A stretch of DNA of 64,000 nt from Streptomyces sp. NBC_01314 (GCF_041435215.1 NZ_CP108394.1:10044001-10108000), one strand, 5' to 3'; positions 19,762 to 29,615 are shown, counted from the stretch's first letter. A program made the numbers and translations. Notes: generated by a model not told the origin, from the sequence alone.

Positions 19762-20034
19762 GGCTGCGACTCCCCGAAATTAGTCCGGAAGAAGATCGGA
19801 GTACGGATCCAGCGAGGTGGCTGGGCGAAAAACGCCGCCTGCTGTGGTGCGGCCGCCTACGACTGCCGCCTGGTGGCGGAAACCGGGGCTACCGCCTGCT
19901 CGTGGGGTGGCTGCGCACGGCCGCCGCCCGCTGACGTGGACCGGCGGGCTGGTTCGCAGCGTTATCACCGGTAAACCCAGAGTGACGTGAGACCAGAGTG
20001 ACCCAAGGGGTCCGGTCCCGCAACTCGCGGTCCG
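19762..20034. other. Intergenic region with no recognised gene
   Basis: About 270 nt between two minus-strand genes. Reading frames here lack codon bias and family signatures. It presumably holds the promoter of the ATPase gene. Confidence 0.5.
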
Positions 20035-20355
20035 TCAGCCGCGCCCCGCGGCCCTGCGGACGGCCTCGATGAACCGGCGCGCCGAGGGCGGGCCGGGCTT
20101 CCCCGGAGCCGGGTCGTGCTCGTTCAGGATGAGCGTGTAACGGGTGCCGTTGACGTCGGCCAACGCCCGGTCCTCGTTCGCGAACCAGGGCTTCGAGGCC
20201 CGCACCGCCTGCACCGGGGCGCTGTCGATCTCGCTGCCGTAACTGGTCAGCAGTTGCAGGCGGCCGTCCTCGATCCGGACCTGCCCCGCCCGGGTGAGCT
20301 GCCGCAGCCTCTTTCCGATCCGCACGCCCGTGGCCGTGAACTCCGGCTCGGCCAT
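20035..20355 (-). CDS. Conserved Streptomyces hypothetical protein, 106 aa
   Basis: A basic protein beginning MAEPEFTATGVRIGKRLRQL, preceded by a GGGGGCGGGG stretch acting as ribosome site before ATG 20355. It has strong third-position GC bias. I recognise it only as a small protein widespread in Streptomyces, without an assigned function. No transmembrane segment or known motif is visible. Its monocistronic setting gives no clue to its job. Confidence 0.65.
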   Translation of the reverse strand: MAEPEFTATGVRIGKRLRQLTRAGQVRIEDGRLQLLTSYGSEIDSAPVQAVRASKPWFANEDRALADVNGTRYTLILNEHDPAPGKPGPPSARRFIEAVRRAAGRG

Positions 20356-20711
20356 GTGCCCCGCCCCCTAGTGCGCCTCGGCTGTCCTCTGTCGTGTGAT
20401 CCGTCGCGGACCGTGATCCAGTGTGCCCGAGGTCGCTTCCCCCTGGGCAGCCCCGGTGGCGTCGACTCGGCCCGTGCGGTGAAGTCTGCACGTCCCTCGC
20501 GTCGAGCACCAGTGCGCACGGTGGACCGGGGGCGGGGTTCCGGCGCATGCGCGGCATGCGCCCCCCGTGCGCCCGGCGCATCCTCGCCACAGGAGTGCCT
20601 TTGAGGTGCTCAAAGGCATGTTTATGCAGGTGAGAAGCGTGTGGAAGGTGCCTATCATCGGGGTGTCCGACGCCGCGATCCGCCGTCGGCGCAATGCGTG
20701 AGGAGCACGCC
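20356..20711. other. Divergent intergenic region upstream of the cysteine desulfhydrase gene
   Basis: About 355 nt without a gene. The half nearest the desulfhydrase is less GC-rich and contains a perfect 23-nt inverted repeat (listed separately). A TATCAT hexamer near 20653 could be a -10 element for the downstream gene. Confidence 0.5.
20596..20618. promoter_or_regulatory. Perfect 10-3-10 inverted repeat upstream of cds1
   Basis: Arms TGCCTTTGAG and CTCAAAGGCA are exact reverse complements around a GTG loop, 93 nt before the GTG start. It is strong enough to be a regulator-binding operator or a 5' RNA hairpin. No terminator-like T run follows. Confidence 0.6.
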
Positions 20712-21836
20712 GTGAGCACCCCCCGCCCCACCCGTCCTGGCGCGACCCTCGACGTCGATCACAGCGACACCGGGTACCGCACCTGGCTCAAAGAAGCGGT
20801 ACGCAAGGTCCAGGCCGACGCCAACCGTTCCGCCGACACCCATCTGCTGCTCTTCCCGCTGCCCGAGAGCTGGGGCATCGACCTGTATCTCAAGGACGAG
20901 TCGACCCACCCCACCGGCAGCCTCAAGCACCGCCTCGCCCGCTCCCTCTTCCTCTATGGCCTGTGCAACGGCTGGATCCGGCCGGGCCGCCCCGTCATCG
21001 AGGCCTCCAGCGGCTCCACGGCCGTCTCCGAGGCGTACTTCGCCAAACTGATCGGCGTCCCCTTCATCGCCGTCATGCCCCGCACGACCAGCGCCGAGAA
21101 GATCCGGCTGATCGAGTTCCACGGCGGCCGCTGCCACTTCGTGGACGACTCACGGAAGCTGTACGAGGAGTCGGCCCGTCTCGCGGTGGAGACCGGTGGC
21201 CGCTACATGGACCAGTTCACCTACGCGGAGCGGGCCACTGACTGGCGCGGCAACAACAACATCGCAGAATCCGTCTTCCGCCAGCTCCGATCGGAGCGCT
21301 TCCCCGAGCCCGCCTGGATCGTCGCCACCGCCGGCACGGGCGGCACCTCCGCGACCATCGCCCGCTACGTCCACTACATGCAGTACGACACCCGCATCTG
21401 TGTCGCCGACCCCGAGAACTCCTGCTTCTTCGAGGGCTGGACCACCGGCGACCCCGATGTCACGTGCGACTGCGGCTCCCGCATCGAGGGCATCGGCCGC
21501 CCCCGGATGGAGCCCAGCTTCGTCCCCGGCGCCGTCGACCGCATGATGAAGGTCCCCGACGCGGCCAGCGTCGCCGCCGTGCGAGCCCTGGAGGGCGCCA
21601 TCGGCCGCAAGGCCGGCGGCTCGACGGGCACGGGCCTCTGGAGCGCACTCAAGATCATCGCCGAGATGGTCGCGGAGGGCCGCCACGGCAGCGTGGTGAC
21701 CCTCCTGTGCGACCCGGGCGACCGCTACCTCGACAAGTACTACTCGGACGAGTGGCTGCGGGAACAGGGCCTGGACATCGCGCCGTACACGGCAGTGATC
21801 GAGAGGCTGCTGGCCACGGGCGAGTGGACGGACTGA
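20712..21836 (+). CDS. cds1: Cds1-type PLP-dependent L-cysteine desulfhydrase
   Basis: A 374-residue fold-type II PLP enzyme of the cysteine synthase superfamily. The N-terminal block ([34 protein letters not shown]) is, from memory, nearly that of M. tuberculosis Rv3684 (Cds1). That enzyme degrades cysteine to pyruvate, ammonia and hydrogen sulfide. The PLP lysine is Lys72 in TGSLKHR, and the phosphate-binding loop [10 protein letters not shown] follows. The GTG at 20712 has GAGGAG about 6 nt upstream and is preferred over ATG 20694. A biosynthetic role is less likely because the motif pattern is Cds1-like. Confidence 0.85.
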   Translation: MSTPRPTRPGATLDVDHSDTGYRTWLKEAVRKVQADANRSADTHLLLFPLPESWGIDLYLKDESTHPTGSLKHRLARSLFLYGLCNGWIRPGRPVIEASSGSTAVSEAYFAKLIGVPFIAVMPRTTSAEKIRLIEFHGGRCHFVDDSRKLYEESARLAVETGGRYMDQFTYAERATDWRGNNNIAESVFRQLRSERFPEPAWIVATAGTGGTSATIARYVHYMQYDTRICVADPENSCFFEGWTTGDPDVTCDCGSRIEGIGRPRMEPSFVPGAVDRMMKVPDAASVAAVRALEGAIGRKAGGSTGTGLWSALKIIAEMVAEGRHGSVVTLLCDPGDRYLDKYYSDEWLREQGLDIAPYTAVIERLLATGEWTD

Positions 21837-21845
21837 GAGCCCTCT

Positions 21846-21960
21846 TTTCGCCGCCGGGCGCTGCCGCGCCCCTTCAGGGGCGCGGGGCTGTGTCGAAATG
21901 CGGCTCCGTCGCGTGGGCACGACCGGCCACGGACGACCCGCTGCCGCACCTCGTCCTCAG
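21846..21960. repeat. Streptomyces dispersed intergenic repeat with terminator hairpin
   Basis: Starting with GCCGGGCGCTGCCGCGCCCC and running through ATGCGGCTCCG and CGTGGGCACGACC, this matches from memory a short element found after many Streptomyces genes. It contains an 8-bp stem CGCGCCCC / GGGGCGCG with loop TTCA (21866-21885), which would end transcription of cds1. Confidence 0.6.
21866..21885 (+). terminator. Hairpin terminator after cds1
   Basis: A perfect stem of 8 GC pairs with a tetraloop TTCA, 30 nt past the cds1 stop. There is no U tract, which is usual in Streptomyces. Confidence 0.6.
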
Positions 21961-21978
21961 TCCCGGTCGAGACGGCGC

Positions 21979-22812
21979 TCAGTCATCGCCGCTGTCGTCG
22001 GAGTCCTCCCCGGCGACAATCAGCCGCCGCAGATGCTCCGCGATCTCGGCGCGAGCCTGCGCGGCCAGCCCCGCATCGGTCACCAACGTGTCGACCTGCT
22101 CCAACGCCGCGAACGAACTCAGCCCCACCGTCCCCCACTTGGTGTGGTCGGCCACCACGACAACCCGTCGCGCCGACTGCACGAGCCGACGGTTCGTCTC
22201 GGCCTCCGCCAGATTCGGCGTGGACAGACCCGCCTCGACCGATATCCCGTGCACCCCGAGGAACAGCACATCGAAGTGGAGTGCCGCGATCGCCTGATCG
22301 GCCACCGGCCCCACCAGAGAGTCGGACGGCGTGCGCACCCCGCCCGTGAGCACCACGGTCGCCGCCCCCTGCCGGGGTCCGGTCGTGCGCTGGGCGGCAT
22401 GGAAGACATCGGCGACCCGCACCGAGTTGGTGACCACCGTCAGATCCGGTACTTCCACGAGCCGGTGCGCCAGCGCGTACGTGGTCGTACCGCCCGACAA
22501 CGCTATCGCCGACCCCGGAGCGACCAGCTCCGCGGCGGCCCGCGCGATGTCCTCCTTGGCGCTCAGCTCCAGCCCGGACTTCGCCTCGAAACCCGGCTCG
22601 TGCGTGCTCGCCTCGGCCACCGGCACCGCGCCGCCGTGCACCTTCTCCACCGCGCCCTGGCGGGCGAGCGCGTCCAGATCGCGACGCACCGTCATGTCCG
22701 ACACGCCGAGTCTGCGGGTCAGCTCGTTGACCCGGACCCCGCCCCGCCGTCGTACCTCGTCGAGGATCAGGGCTCGGCGCTGCTCCGCGAGGAGGTTCTG
22801 GTTCTCACTCAC
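21979..22812 (-). CDS. DeoR/GlpR family transcriptional regulator
   Basis: A 277-residue DeoR repressor. The winged helix is at about residues 8-60 (RRALILDEVRRRGGVRVNEL, then VSDMTVRRDLDAL). A sugar-phosphate sensing ISOCOT-like domain follows (LSGGTTTYALA, LFLGVHGIS). The start is GTG at 22812. Effectors are normally phosphorylated sugars. No sugar genes adjoin it; it converges on cds1. The SIS-aldolase operon at 4.7 kb lacks a local DeoR regulator and is a possible distant target. Confidence 0.9.
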   Translation of the reverse strand: MSENQNLLAEQRRALILDEVRRRGGVRVNELTRRLGVSDMTVRRDLDALARQGAVEKVHGGAVPVAEASTHEPGFEAKSGLELSAKEDIARAAAELVAPGSAIALSGGTTTYALAHRLVEVPDLTVVTNSVRVADVFHAAQRTTGPRQGAATVVLTGGVRTPSDSLVGPVADQAIAALHFDVLFLGVHGISVEAGLSTPNLAEAETNRRLVQSARRVVVVADHTKWGTVGLSSFAALEQVDTLVTDAGLAAQARAEIAEHLRRLIVAGEDSDDSGDD

Positions 22813-23104
22813 GCCCGCTCCGGTCCTCTCGCCCCATCACGCCCGACACGCCTTCCCTACCCCCTCCGACGAGGACATTCGCCCGTCCCCGGTCCCGAGG
22901 ACGTCTCATATTCGCACGCCCCACCACGGGTGACGCCACTACCTGAACCGTCACGTGCACGTCACGCTCCGTTCCTCGCGCCCGCCACTATCACACGGAT
23001 CGGGGAGATTCGGTGACCACAGGTGTACGAGGCCCGCTCAGCGGCGATCATCAGTGCCTGCACATCACACCTGACTTGCGGCGCATCACGGGGGAAGCGG
23101 AACA
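22813..23104. other. Divergent intergenic region, no gene seen
   Basis: About 290 nt between the DeoR gene and the membrane hydrolase. It must hold both promoters, but no confident elements or repeats are visible. Confidence 0.4.
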
Positions 23105-25540
23105 GTGGATCGTGCGAGGGAACATACGACACCTACGGAACCCAGGGAACATCAGGAACCCGCCGAGGCCGAAGCGCACCCGGAATCCGGCCGGTCCACG
23201 ACGGACGGTACCGCCCTCGAACTGCTCGTCCACGGAGTCGGCGGAACCAGCCCCGAACGCATGCTGGACGACCCGCGCACGGTGCGGATCACCGGCGACG
23301 ACACGGCCGCCGTCTTCCGGCGCATCGACGACGCCGACGCGGAGAGCCGGCCCGCCGACCACCGGGGCAGACCCGTCCCCGAGGCCTACGTCTGGTGCAA
23401 CCTCACCTCCGGCAACGGCTCCCGCGCCCTGTGGCTGTTGCTGCTGCCGTTCATGGTGGTCAACCTCGCCCACTGGATGCGCCCCAGCACCCGCGACCGT
23501 CGTCGCACGGTACGCCTCTACGGCCTCCTCGTCCGGCTGACCGGCCTGACACTGACCGTGCTGCTCGTCGCGGCGGCCTGCGAGGTCGCCCTCGACCTGA
23601 CGGCCTGGCAGTGCGCGGGCGCACGCGCGTGTGCGCGGGCGCACACCTGGCTCGGCTTTCTCTCCCCGGACGCCTCCGACGACGGCTGGTGGAGCCTGCC
23701 CGGCCGCCGCCTCGCCCTGGCGGCCCTGGTGCCCACCGCCCTGACCGGCCTCCTGTGGTACCTCTCCCACCGCACCTGGAGCGAGTACGAGTCCCAGCGC
23801 CCCATGGACCGCGACGACGCCCGCCCCGACGACGGGAAGGGGCCCCGCATCGCACCCGACGTCGAGGACACGGCACGCGTCGCCCTCGGCCGGCCGGGCT
23901 TCTGGTACGGGCGCCGCCTCGTGGCCAGACTGCGGGCCGCCCACACCGCGGCCGGCTTCCTCACCGTCGCGGCGGCCGTCGGTACGTCCGCGGCCCGCCA
24001 CGACCGCCGGGCGGGCGGTCCCGCCGTCCTCGAACTCCTGGGCTGGCTGCTGAACGCGGCACTCGTCCTGTTCGCCGTCGTCGTGGTGTGGGTGGTGTGC
24101 CGCCGGGGCCGCAGCGAGCGGCGCCTCGACAAGCGGGTGGACGAACACCTGGTACGCCGCCTGCCCGCCTGCTCGATCGCCCTGCTCGCCCTCGCCGTGG
24201 TGTACGCCGGGTGGTCACGCCCCGGCTGGCGGTCGACGGGGCGGCTGCCGGGCGACCTGACCTTCGGCGGGATCACCCTGGTCCAGGGCCTGCTCGTCAT
24301 CGCCCTCGGCGTGGTCGCCCACACCCTGTACCGCTCCCGCCCCGACCCGCGCACCGCCATGTACGGTCTGGCCGGCCCGGCCGTCGCGATGCTCGCCTGC
24401 GCTCTCGGCGGCGTGATGTCCGCCGGCGTCGCGCAGCGCGTCGCCGACTGGCTGGGCGGCACCGATGACGCACTGCCCGGCCCACCCGTCCTCCTCACCT
24501 GGCAGGCCTCCGTCATCCCGCCCCTCCTCCTGGTCTTCCTCGGCCTCCTCGGCTGGCTCGCCCGCCGCACGCAGGTCCTGCGGCGAGCCGAGACGGCGGC
24601 GGTGGAACGGGAGTACGACCTGACGGAGGAGCGACCGAAGGAGGAACGGCCGGACGAGGAGCACGAGTCCCGGGACGCCGGCCGCACCCGCCGCATCGCC
24701 CGCACCCGGGCCATGGCGTCCCTCACCGACCGGGCGCCCCGCATCATCGCCATCACCTCCACCGCGACCCTGCTCCTCGGCGCCGGAGCCCTGACCGGCG
24801 CACTGGCGACACGCGAGACACCGGCGCAGGCGGCGCACGGCTCGTACGACTTCCTCGCGGGCGCCGCCCAGACCGCGCAGGCGCTGGGGTCCTGGCTGAT
24901 CGGCGTGGGCTTCCTGCTGTTCGTCACCTGGGGGCGCCGGGCCTACAAGGACGCCTCCGCGCGCCGCACGATCGGCATCCTCTGGGACGTGGGGACGTTC
25001 TGGCCCCGCGCCGCCCACCCCTTCGCACCGCCCTGCTACGCCGAGCGGGCCGTACCCGACCTGACCTGGCGCATGGCCACCTGGACCCGCGCCACGGGCG
25101 GCCGGCTCGTCATCTCCGGCCACTCCCAGGGCAGCGTCCTCGCGGCGGCCGCCGCCTGGCAACTGACCCCGGCGGTCCGCAGGCGGGTCGCGCTGCTCAC
25201 CTACGGCTCCCCGCTGGAGCGGCTGTACGGACGCTGGTTCCCCGCCCACTTCGGCCCCGAGCCGCTCGCCTCCCTGCACCGCGAGGTCGACTGCTGGCGC
25301 AACCTGTACCGCCTCACCGACCCCATCGGCGGCCCTGTGCGTCTGACCGGCGGATGCGCGCCGCAGGTCGACGCCGAGCCCTTCCAGGACCCGCTCGCCT
25401 ACGGCCGCACCGGCGCCCACCCGCTGCCCGCCCCGATCCTCGGCCACTCCGACTACCAGGCGGACCCGGCCTTCACCCATGAGCGACAACAACTGCTGGC
25501 GCGCATCGGCCCGGAGCTGCCGGGCCCCCGGCAGTCCTAG
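23105..25540 (+). CDS. Integral membrane protein with lipase-like alpha/beta-hydrolase C-terminus
   Basis: An 811-residue protein. A short N-terminal cytoplasmic part carries ELLVHGVGGT, an oxyanion-hole-like strand. About ten transmembrane helices follow, and a C-terminal segment contains ISGHSQGSVL, a G-x-S-x-G nucleophile elbow, near residue 680. Splitting the hydrolase core around membrane helices is unusual. Streptomyces genomes carry related large membrane proteins of unknown role. The GTG at 23105 has GGGGAAG upstream. It might be a membrane-embedded lipase or esterase, but the catalytic Asp/His cannot be placed with confidence. Confidence 0.8.
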   Translation: MDRAREHTTPTEPREHQEPAEAEAHPESGRSTTDGTALELLVHGVGGTSPERMLDDPRTVRITGDDTAAVFRRIDDADAESRPADHRGRPVPEAYVWCNLTSGNGSRALWLLLLPFMVVNLAHWMRPSTRDRRRTVRLYGLLVRLTGLTLTVLLVAAACEVALDLTAWQCAGARACARAHTWLGFLSPDASDDGWWSLPGRRLALAALVPTALTGLLWYLSHRTWSEYESQRPMDRDDARPDDGKGPRIAPDVEDTARVALGRPGFWYGRRLVARLRAAHTAAGFLTVAAAVGTSAARHDRRAGGPAVLELLGWLLNAALVLFAVVVVWVVCRRGRSERRLDKRVDEHLVRRLPACSIALLALAVVYAGWSRPGWRSTGRLPGDLTFGGITLVQGLLVIALGVVAHTLYRSRPDPRTAMYGLAGPAVAMLACALGGVMSAGVAQRVADWLGGTDDALPGPPVLLTWQASVIPPLLLVFLGLLGWLARRTQVLRRAETAAVEREYDLTEERPKEERPDEEHESRDAGRTRRIARTRAMASLTDRAPRIIAITSTATLLLGAGALTGALATRETPAQAAHGSYDFLAGAAQTAQALGSWLIGVGFLLFVTWGRRAYKDASARRTIGILWDVGTFWPRAAHPFAPPCYAERAVPDLTWRMATWTRATGGRLVISGHSQGSVLAAAAAWQLTPAVRRRVALLTYGSPLERLYGRWFPAHFGPEPLASLHREVDCWRNLYRLTDPIGGPVRLTGGCAPQVDAEPFQDPLAYGRTGAHPLPAPILGHSDYQADPAFTHERQQLLARIGPELPGPRQS

Positions 25541-25570
25541 CCCACGGCCCGCCCGGACCCGGTTCTCAGG

Positions 25571-27088
25571 TCATTCGTCCGGGCAGGAGACATCCCGCTC
25601 CGGCCGCTGTCCGGTGCGGAGGAAGGCCGTCACCGCACGGTCTCCGCAGGCGTTCCCCGTCCCGAGATACGCGCCGTGCCCGCCGCTCTCCACCGTGACG
25701 AGCCGGGCCCGGTCGCCCAGCGCGGACCGCAGGTTCAGGGCGCCGGCGTAAGGAGTGGCCGGGTCCCGCCGATTCTGGAGCATGAGGATGTTGGACGGCC
25801 CGTCGTCGGTGATCCGGGTCGGCTGTTCCACCGGCTTGTCCTTCCAGAAGGAACACGGCGTGATGTTCACCGGCATCCCGGCCGTGAGCGGATACCGCGC
25901 CCGGCCGTCGGCCACGGCCCGCTCGTGCGCACCCACCGACGCGGGCCAGCGCACGTCGTTGCAGATCACCGCCGTCGTCACCGCCGCGTCCTCGTCGCTC
26001 ATCGGCCCGGCCACGTCCGGTGTCAGGACCGGCGTCGCCTTCGGGTCCATGACCTGCCGTATCAGCCGGGCCAGTTCGTCGAACGAGTTGTCGTTGTAGA
26101 GAGCGGTCTGCATGGCCTGCCGCAGCCGGTTGCCGGTCAGGGAGACGCCCGTGGTGGTCGTCGCCCTCGGCGCACGGTCCAGTCCGGCCGCGAGGGACAG
26201 GAACAACGGCCGTACGTCCTCCGGCCGTTCGGCGAGCCGCAGGCCCGCGGTCTCCTGTGCCGGGTCGGCGGCCCAGACGGCGAAGTCCGGGAACCGGTCC
26301 TCCGCACCCCTCGCCATGTTCGCCAGCCAGCCCCGCGCGACCCGCCGGGGATCCGGGTCGTCATTGCTGTCCAGCACCCAACGGTCGGTCCGCTCCGGGT
26401 ACTTCTGCGCGTAGACGGCTCCCACATAGGTCCCGTACGACACCCCGTACGCCGACAGCCGCTCCTCGCCCAGGGCCTGCCGGAAGCGGTCGATGTCCCG
26501 TACCTCGTTGGCGGTGGTGAGGCTGCGCAGCACCGCCCCGCCGTTCGTCGCACAGGCCTCGGCGATACGCCGGGACCGTGCCACGTTCTCCGTGATGTCG
26601 CCGTCGGGCGCCGGCCAGGGCCGCAGGGTCACCAGGTGCCGGTCGCCGGCGGGGAGTCCGCAGCTCGCCCGCGTACTGTCGCCCGTGCCGCGAGGGTCGA
26701 GGCTGACGATGTCGTACGCGTCGCCGACTTCCCGCTGCAGGGCCTTTCCCTGCTGAGTCAGCCGCTTGACGCCGGAGCCGCCCGGCCCGCCCGGGATCAC
26801 CAGCAGCGTGCCTCGCCGCGCGTCGGGGTTCTCGCCGCGCAGCCGGGAGACGGCGAGGGTGAGCTGCGGGCCGTCCGGGGTGCGGTAGTCGAGCGGAACG
26901 GGCAGCTCCGCACACTCCTGACCCGCGGGGCCCTCGGAGTGATGGCATGGGCGCCAGGTGAGGGTGGGGGAGGAGAGTGCCGCCGTGGCGGCCGCCGGGC
27001 CGGTGACGGCGGTCAGCGCGGTGGCGGTGGCCGAGACGGAGAGGGCCAGGACGAGGGCTTGCCGGATGCGAATCGTCATGCGGATCAT
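25571..27088 (-). CDS. Secreted tripeptidyl-aminopeptidase-like alpha/beta hydrolase
   Basis: A 505-residue exported hydrolase of the S33 / Streptomyces tripeptidyl aminopeptidase group. The signal peptide covers about residues 1-38 (MIRMTIRIRQALVLALSV..., ending near AAATA). The HGGPGG-type oxyanion loop is VIPGGPGGSG. The nucleophile is Ser217 in YGVSYGTY. The Asp region is NRRDPATPY and the His is in SGGHGAY. The C-terminal TAP-like domain with Cys pairs (ICNDVRW, TPCSFW) is typical. It would trim tripeptides from extracellular peptides. ATG 27088 is preferred; ATG 27079 is possible. Confidence 0.87.
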   Translation of the reverse strand: MIRMTIRIRQALVLALSVSATATALTAVTGPAAATAALSSPTLTWRPCHHSEGPAGQECAELPVPLDYRTPDGPQLTLAVSRLRGENPDARRGTLLVIPGGPGGSGVKRLTQQGKALQREVGDAYDIVSLDPRGTGDSTRASCGLPAGDRHLVTLRPWPAPDGDITENVARSRRIAEACATNGGAVLRSLTTANEVRDIDRFRQALGEERLSAYGVSYGTYVGAVYAQKYPERTDRWVLDSNDDPDPRRVARGWLANMARGAEDRFPDFAVWAADPAQETAGLRLAERPEDVRPLFLSLAAGLDRAPRATTTTGVSLTGNRLRQAMQTALYNDNSFDELARLIRQVMDPKATPVLTPDVAGPMSDEDAAVTTAVICNDVRWPASVGAHERAVADGRARYPLTAGMPVNITPCSFWKDKPVEQPTRITDDGPSNILMLQNRRDPATPYAGALNLRSALGDRARLVTVESGGHGAYLGTGNACGDRAVTAFLRTGQRPERDVSCPDE

Positions 27089-27137
27089 GCTGTCCGCCGG
27101 ATCGCTCCGGTCCCATCCGGCAGACAGCACCCCTGTG

Positions 27138-27166
27138 GTGGGGTTCTCCCCCGGGGGGCCACCCCA
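27138..27166 (-). terminator. Possible GC hairpin after the AAA gene
   Basis: TGGGG and CCCCA flank a CCCCCGGGGG core just past the stop of the minus-strand AAA gene. It would fold as an imperfect stem. The assignment is weak. Confidence 0.3.
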
Positions 27167-27176
27167 GGAACGTCCG

Positions 27177-29615
27177 CTACGACAGCTTCGGCAGATCCTC
27201 CGCGTAGAGCAACGTCAGGTCGTCCTTGTCCGGTTCGACGACCTGGGCCACCCGGCTCGCGTGGCGCTCCACCATCGCCTCGAACGTCTGCCGCGCGGTA
27301 CGGCCGTTACCGAAGGCCGGGCCCTTGGGGATCGCCGTGAAGTAGTCCAGCAGGGCCTCGCCCGCGCCCGCCGCCAGCCGGTACTCGTGCTCCTCGGACT
27401 GCTGCTCCACGATGCGCAGCAGCTCGTCGGGGACGTAGTCGTCGAAGGTGATGGTCCGGGAGAAGCGGGACGCCACACCGGGGTTGACGGTGAGGAAGCG
27501 CTCCATCTCGGCCGTGTAGCCCGCGACGATCACCACCACCGCGTCCCGGTGGTCCTCCATCAGCTTCACCAGCGTGTCGATGGCCTCCTTGCCGAAGTCC
27601 CGGCCCGAGTCCTCCGGCGACAGGGCGTACGCCTCGTCGATGAACAGCACACCGCCGCGGGCCCGTTCGAAGGCTTCCTGGGTGCGGATCGCCGTGGAGC
27701 CGATGTGCTCGCCGACCAGGTCCACGCGGGACACCTCGACGAGATGCCCCTTCTCCAGGACACCGAGCGAGGCCAGGATCTCGCCGTAGAGGCGGGCGAC
27801 CGTGGTCTTGCCGGTGCCGGGGGAGCCCGTGAACACCAGGTGCCGTTTGACGGAGGCCGCCTTGAGCCCGGCCTGCTGGCGGCGGCGGCCGACCTCGATC
27901 ATGTCGGTGAGGGCGCGGACCTCGCGCTTGACGCTGTCCAGGCCGACCAGGGCGTCGAGTTCACCGAGGACGGCCTTCGAGGCCCGCGCCGGTGTCTCGG
28001 GTTCCACGGCGGGCACGGTGCCCGGCGGCTGCTCGGTGGTGCGCTGGCCCGGGATGGAGCCCAGCAGGCCGGGCGACCGGGCCGTGGTCTGGGTGGCGGT
28101 CTCCTGCGAGGCCGGGGGCCGTATGCCCGCGCTCTCGTCGCTGGTGCAGTCCTCGACCACAGGACCACCGCCCGCGGGGCCGGGGCCGCCGTCCGCGAAC
28201 TCGTAACCGCCGCGCGCGCAGCGCTCCGTACGGCACTTGCGCAGTGTGGCCCGGCAGCCGTCGATGATGTGGAAGCCGTAGCCACCGCTGCCCGTCACCC
28301 GGCAGTTGAGGAAGCTGCCGCGGCCTCCCGCCGAGACATAGAAGCCCGCCTCGGCGGGTGAGGTGACCGTGCAGCGCTCGATGGTCGGGTCGGCGCCCTT
28401 GGTGACGATCACGCCGGTCTGGGTGCCGTCGACGGTGCAGCCGTTGAGGGTGCCGCCGCTGCCGTGGTCACGGAACCAGGCGCCCGTGGCGGCGTCCCGG
28501 ATCCGGCAGTCGTCGAGCTGCGCGGTCGCCCCGTCGCTCACCGACACCGCGGTGTTCCGTACCTGCGAGAGGTCGCTGTCGACGACGTCCGCTCGTGAGC
28601 CCCGGTCCAGCACGAACAGCGCGTCCGGCACGTCGTGGACCCGGCAGGACTCCAGGACCGCCGTGGCGCCGTCACTGATCCAGACGGCCGGGTAGTCGCC
28701 GGTGCTGTCGAAGATCTCGCACTGGTTGGCGTCCACGCGCGTGCCCGGGTCCCACACCGACAGTCCGTTGCGTCCGAACTGCCGTACCGACGTGCGGGTC
28801 AGGGTGAGGACGGAACGCGAGCGGAGGTCCACCGCGTTCTCCGGGATGTCGTGGATACGGCAGTCCGCGAGGGTGACCACGGCGTCCGTGTCGAGCGTGA
28901 CCCCGTCGGCCGTCGTGCGGTGCACATCGCAGTCGGTGAGATGGGCCGTGGCCCGCCCGGTGATCTGCACGCCGCTGCCGCGGACCTCGTAGACCTCGCA
29001 GCCGACCGCTTCCAGCGAGGAGTTCTCCCCGGTCGCCGTCAGGCCCGAGCCCGAGGTGTGGTGCACCCGGCAGCGCTCCAGACGCGGATGGCCGCCGCCG
29101 CGCACCGCGACGCCGGCCTGGCCGGCCGAGACGACCTCGCACTCCTCGAACACGCCACCGCCGCCGTCGACCACGGCGATGCCGATGCCGGCCGGGTTGT
29201 CGACCGTGCAGCGACGGACCGTCGGGCGGGCGCCGCCCCGTACCTCGATGCCGGCCGCGGAACGGGTGACGATCCGCAGGTCCAGGAGTTCGGGGGTGCC
29301 GTCCTCGATGAGGAGCGCCGGCGCCGCCGCGTCCTGGCCCTCCACATGCAGGTCCTGCACCACGGCCGAGGCGGACACGGTCAGCGGCACCCCGTCCAGG
29401 GGCGCGATGCGGACCGAGCCGGGCGAGCCCTCCGGGCCGCGCAGCGTGATCCCCCGCTGCACGACGAGGTTCTCCCGGTACGTGCCGGGAGCGACGATGA
29501 GCACATCGCCGTCGCTCGCGGCCTCCAGGGCTGCGGCGAGCGATGCGTACTCACCCGTGCGGCGCCGCCACCGCGATGTACCGGTGTGCGTCACCTGGAC
29601 CGTGCCCTGTGCCAT
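27177..29615 (-). CDS. Right-handed beta-helix protein fused to CbxX/EccA-type AAA+ ATPase
   Basis: An 812-residue two-part protein. Residues about 25-480 are parallel beta-helix repeats with many CRV/CEV-type turns and G-rich coils, as in pectate-lyase-like folds. After a Pro/Thr-rich linker, residues 550-812 are a CbxX/CfqX AAA+ domain. The Walker A motif is GSPGTGKTT at about 597, Walker B is VLFIDEAY at about 655-662, and the sensor segment is [10 protein letters not shown]. EccA of type VII secretion has the same AAA type. The beta helix may recognise a polymer or protein surface remodelled by the ATPase. No export signal is seen. The ATG at 29615 is chosen; upstream extension to 29681 is possible. 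Confidence 0.85.
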   Translation of the reverse strand: MAQGTVQVTHTGTSRWRRRTGEYASLAAALEAASDGDVLIVAPGTYRENLVVQRGITLRGPEGSPGSVRIAPLDGVPLTVSASAVVQDLHVEGQDAAAPALLIEDGTPELLDLRIVTRSAAGIEVRGGARPTVRRCTVDNPAGIGIAVVDGGGGVFEECEVVSAGQAGVAVRGGGHPRLERCRVHHTSGSGLTATGENSSLEAVGCEVYEVRGSGVQITGRATAHLTDCDVHRTTADGVTLDTDAVVTLADCRIHDIPENAVDLRSRSVLTLTRTSVRQFGRNGLSVWDPGTRVDANQCEIFDSTGDYPAVWISDGATAVLESCRVHDVPDALFVLDRGSRADVVDSDLSQVRNTAVSVSDGATAQLDDCRIRDAATGAWFRDHGSGGTLNGCTVDGTQTGVIVTKGADPTIERCTVTSPAEAGFYVSAGGRGSFLNCRVTGSGGYGFHIIDGCRATLRKCRTERCARGGYEFADGGPGPAGGGPVVEDCTSDESAGIRPPASQETATQTTARSPGLLGSIPGQRTTEQPPGTVPAVEPETPARASKAVLGELDALVGLDSVKREVRALTDMIEVGRRRQQAGLKAASVKRHLVFTGSPGTGKTTVARLYGEILASLGVLEKGHLVEVSRVDLVGEHIGSTAIRTQEAFERARGGVLFIDEAYALSPEDSGRDFGKEAIDTLVKLMEDHRDAVVVIVAGYTAEMERFLTVNPGVASRFSRTITFDDYVPDELLRIVEQQSEEHEYRLAAGAGEALLDYFTAIPKGPAFGNGRTARQTFEAMVERHASRVAQVVEPDKDDLTLLYAEDLPKLS

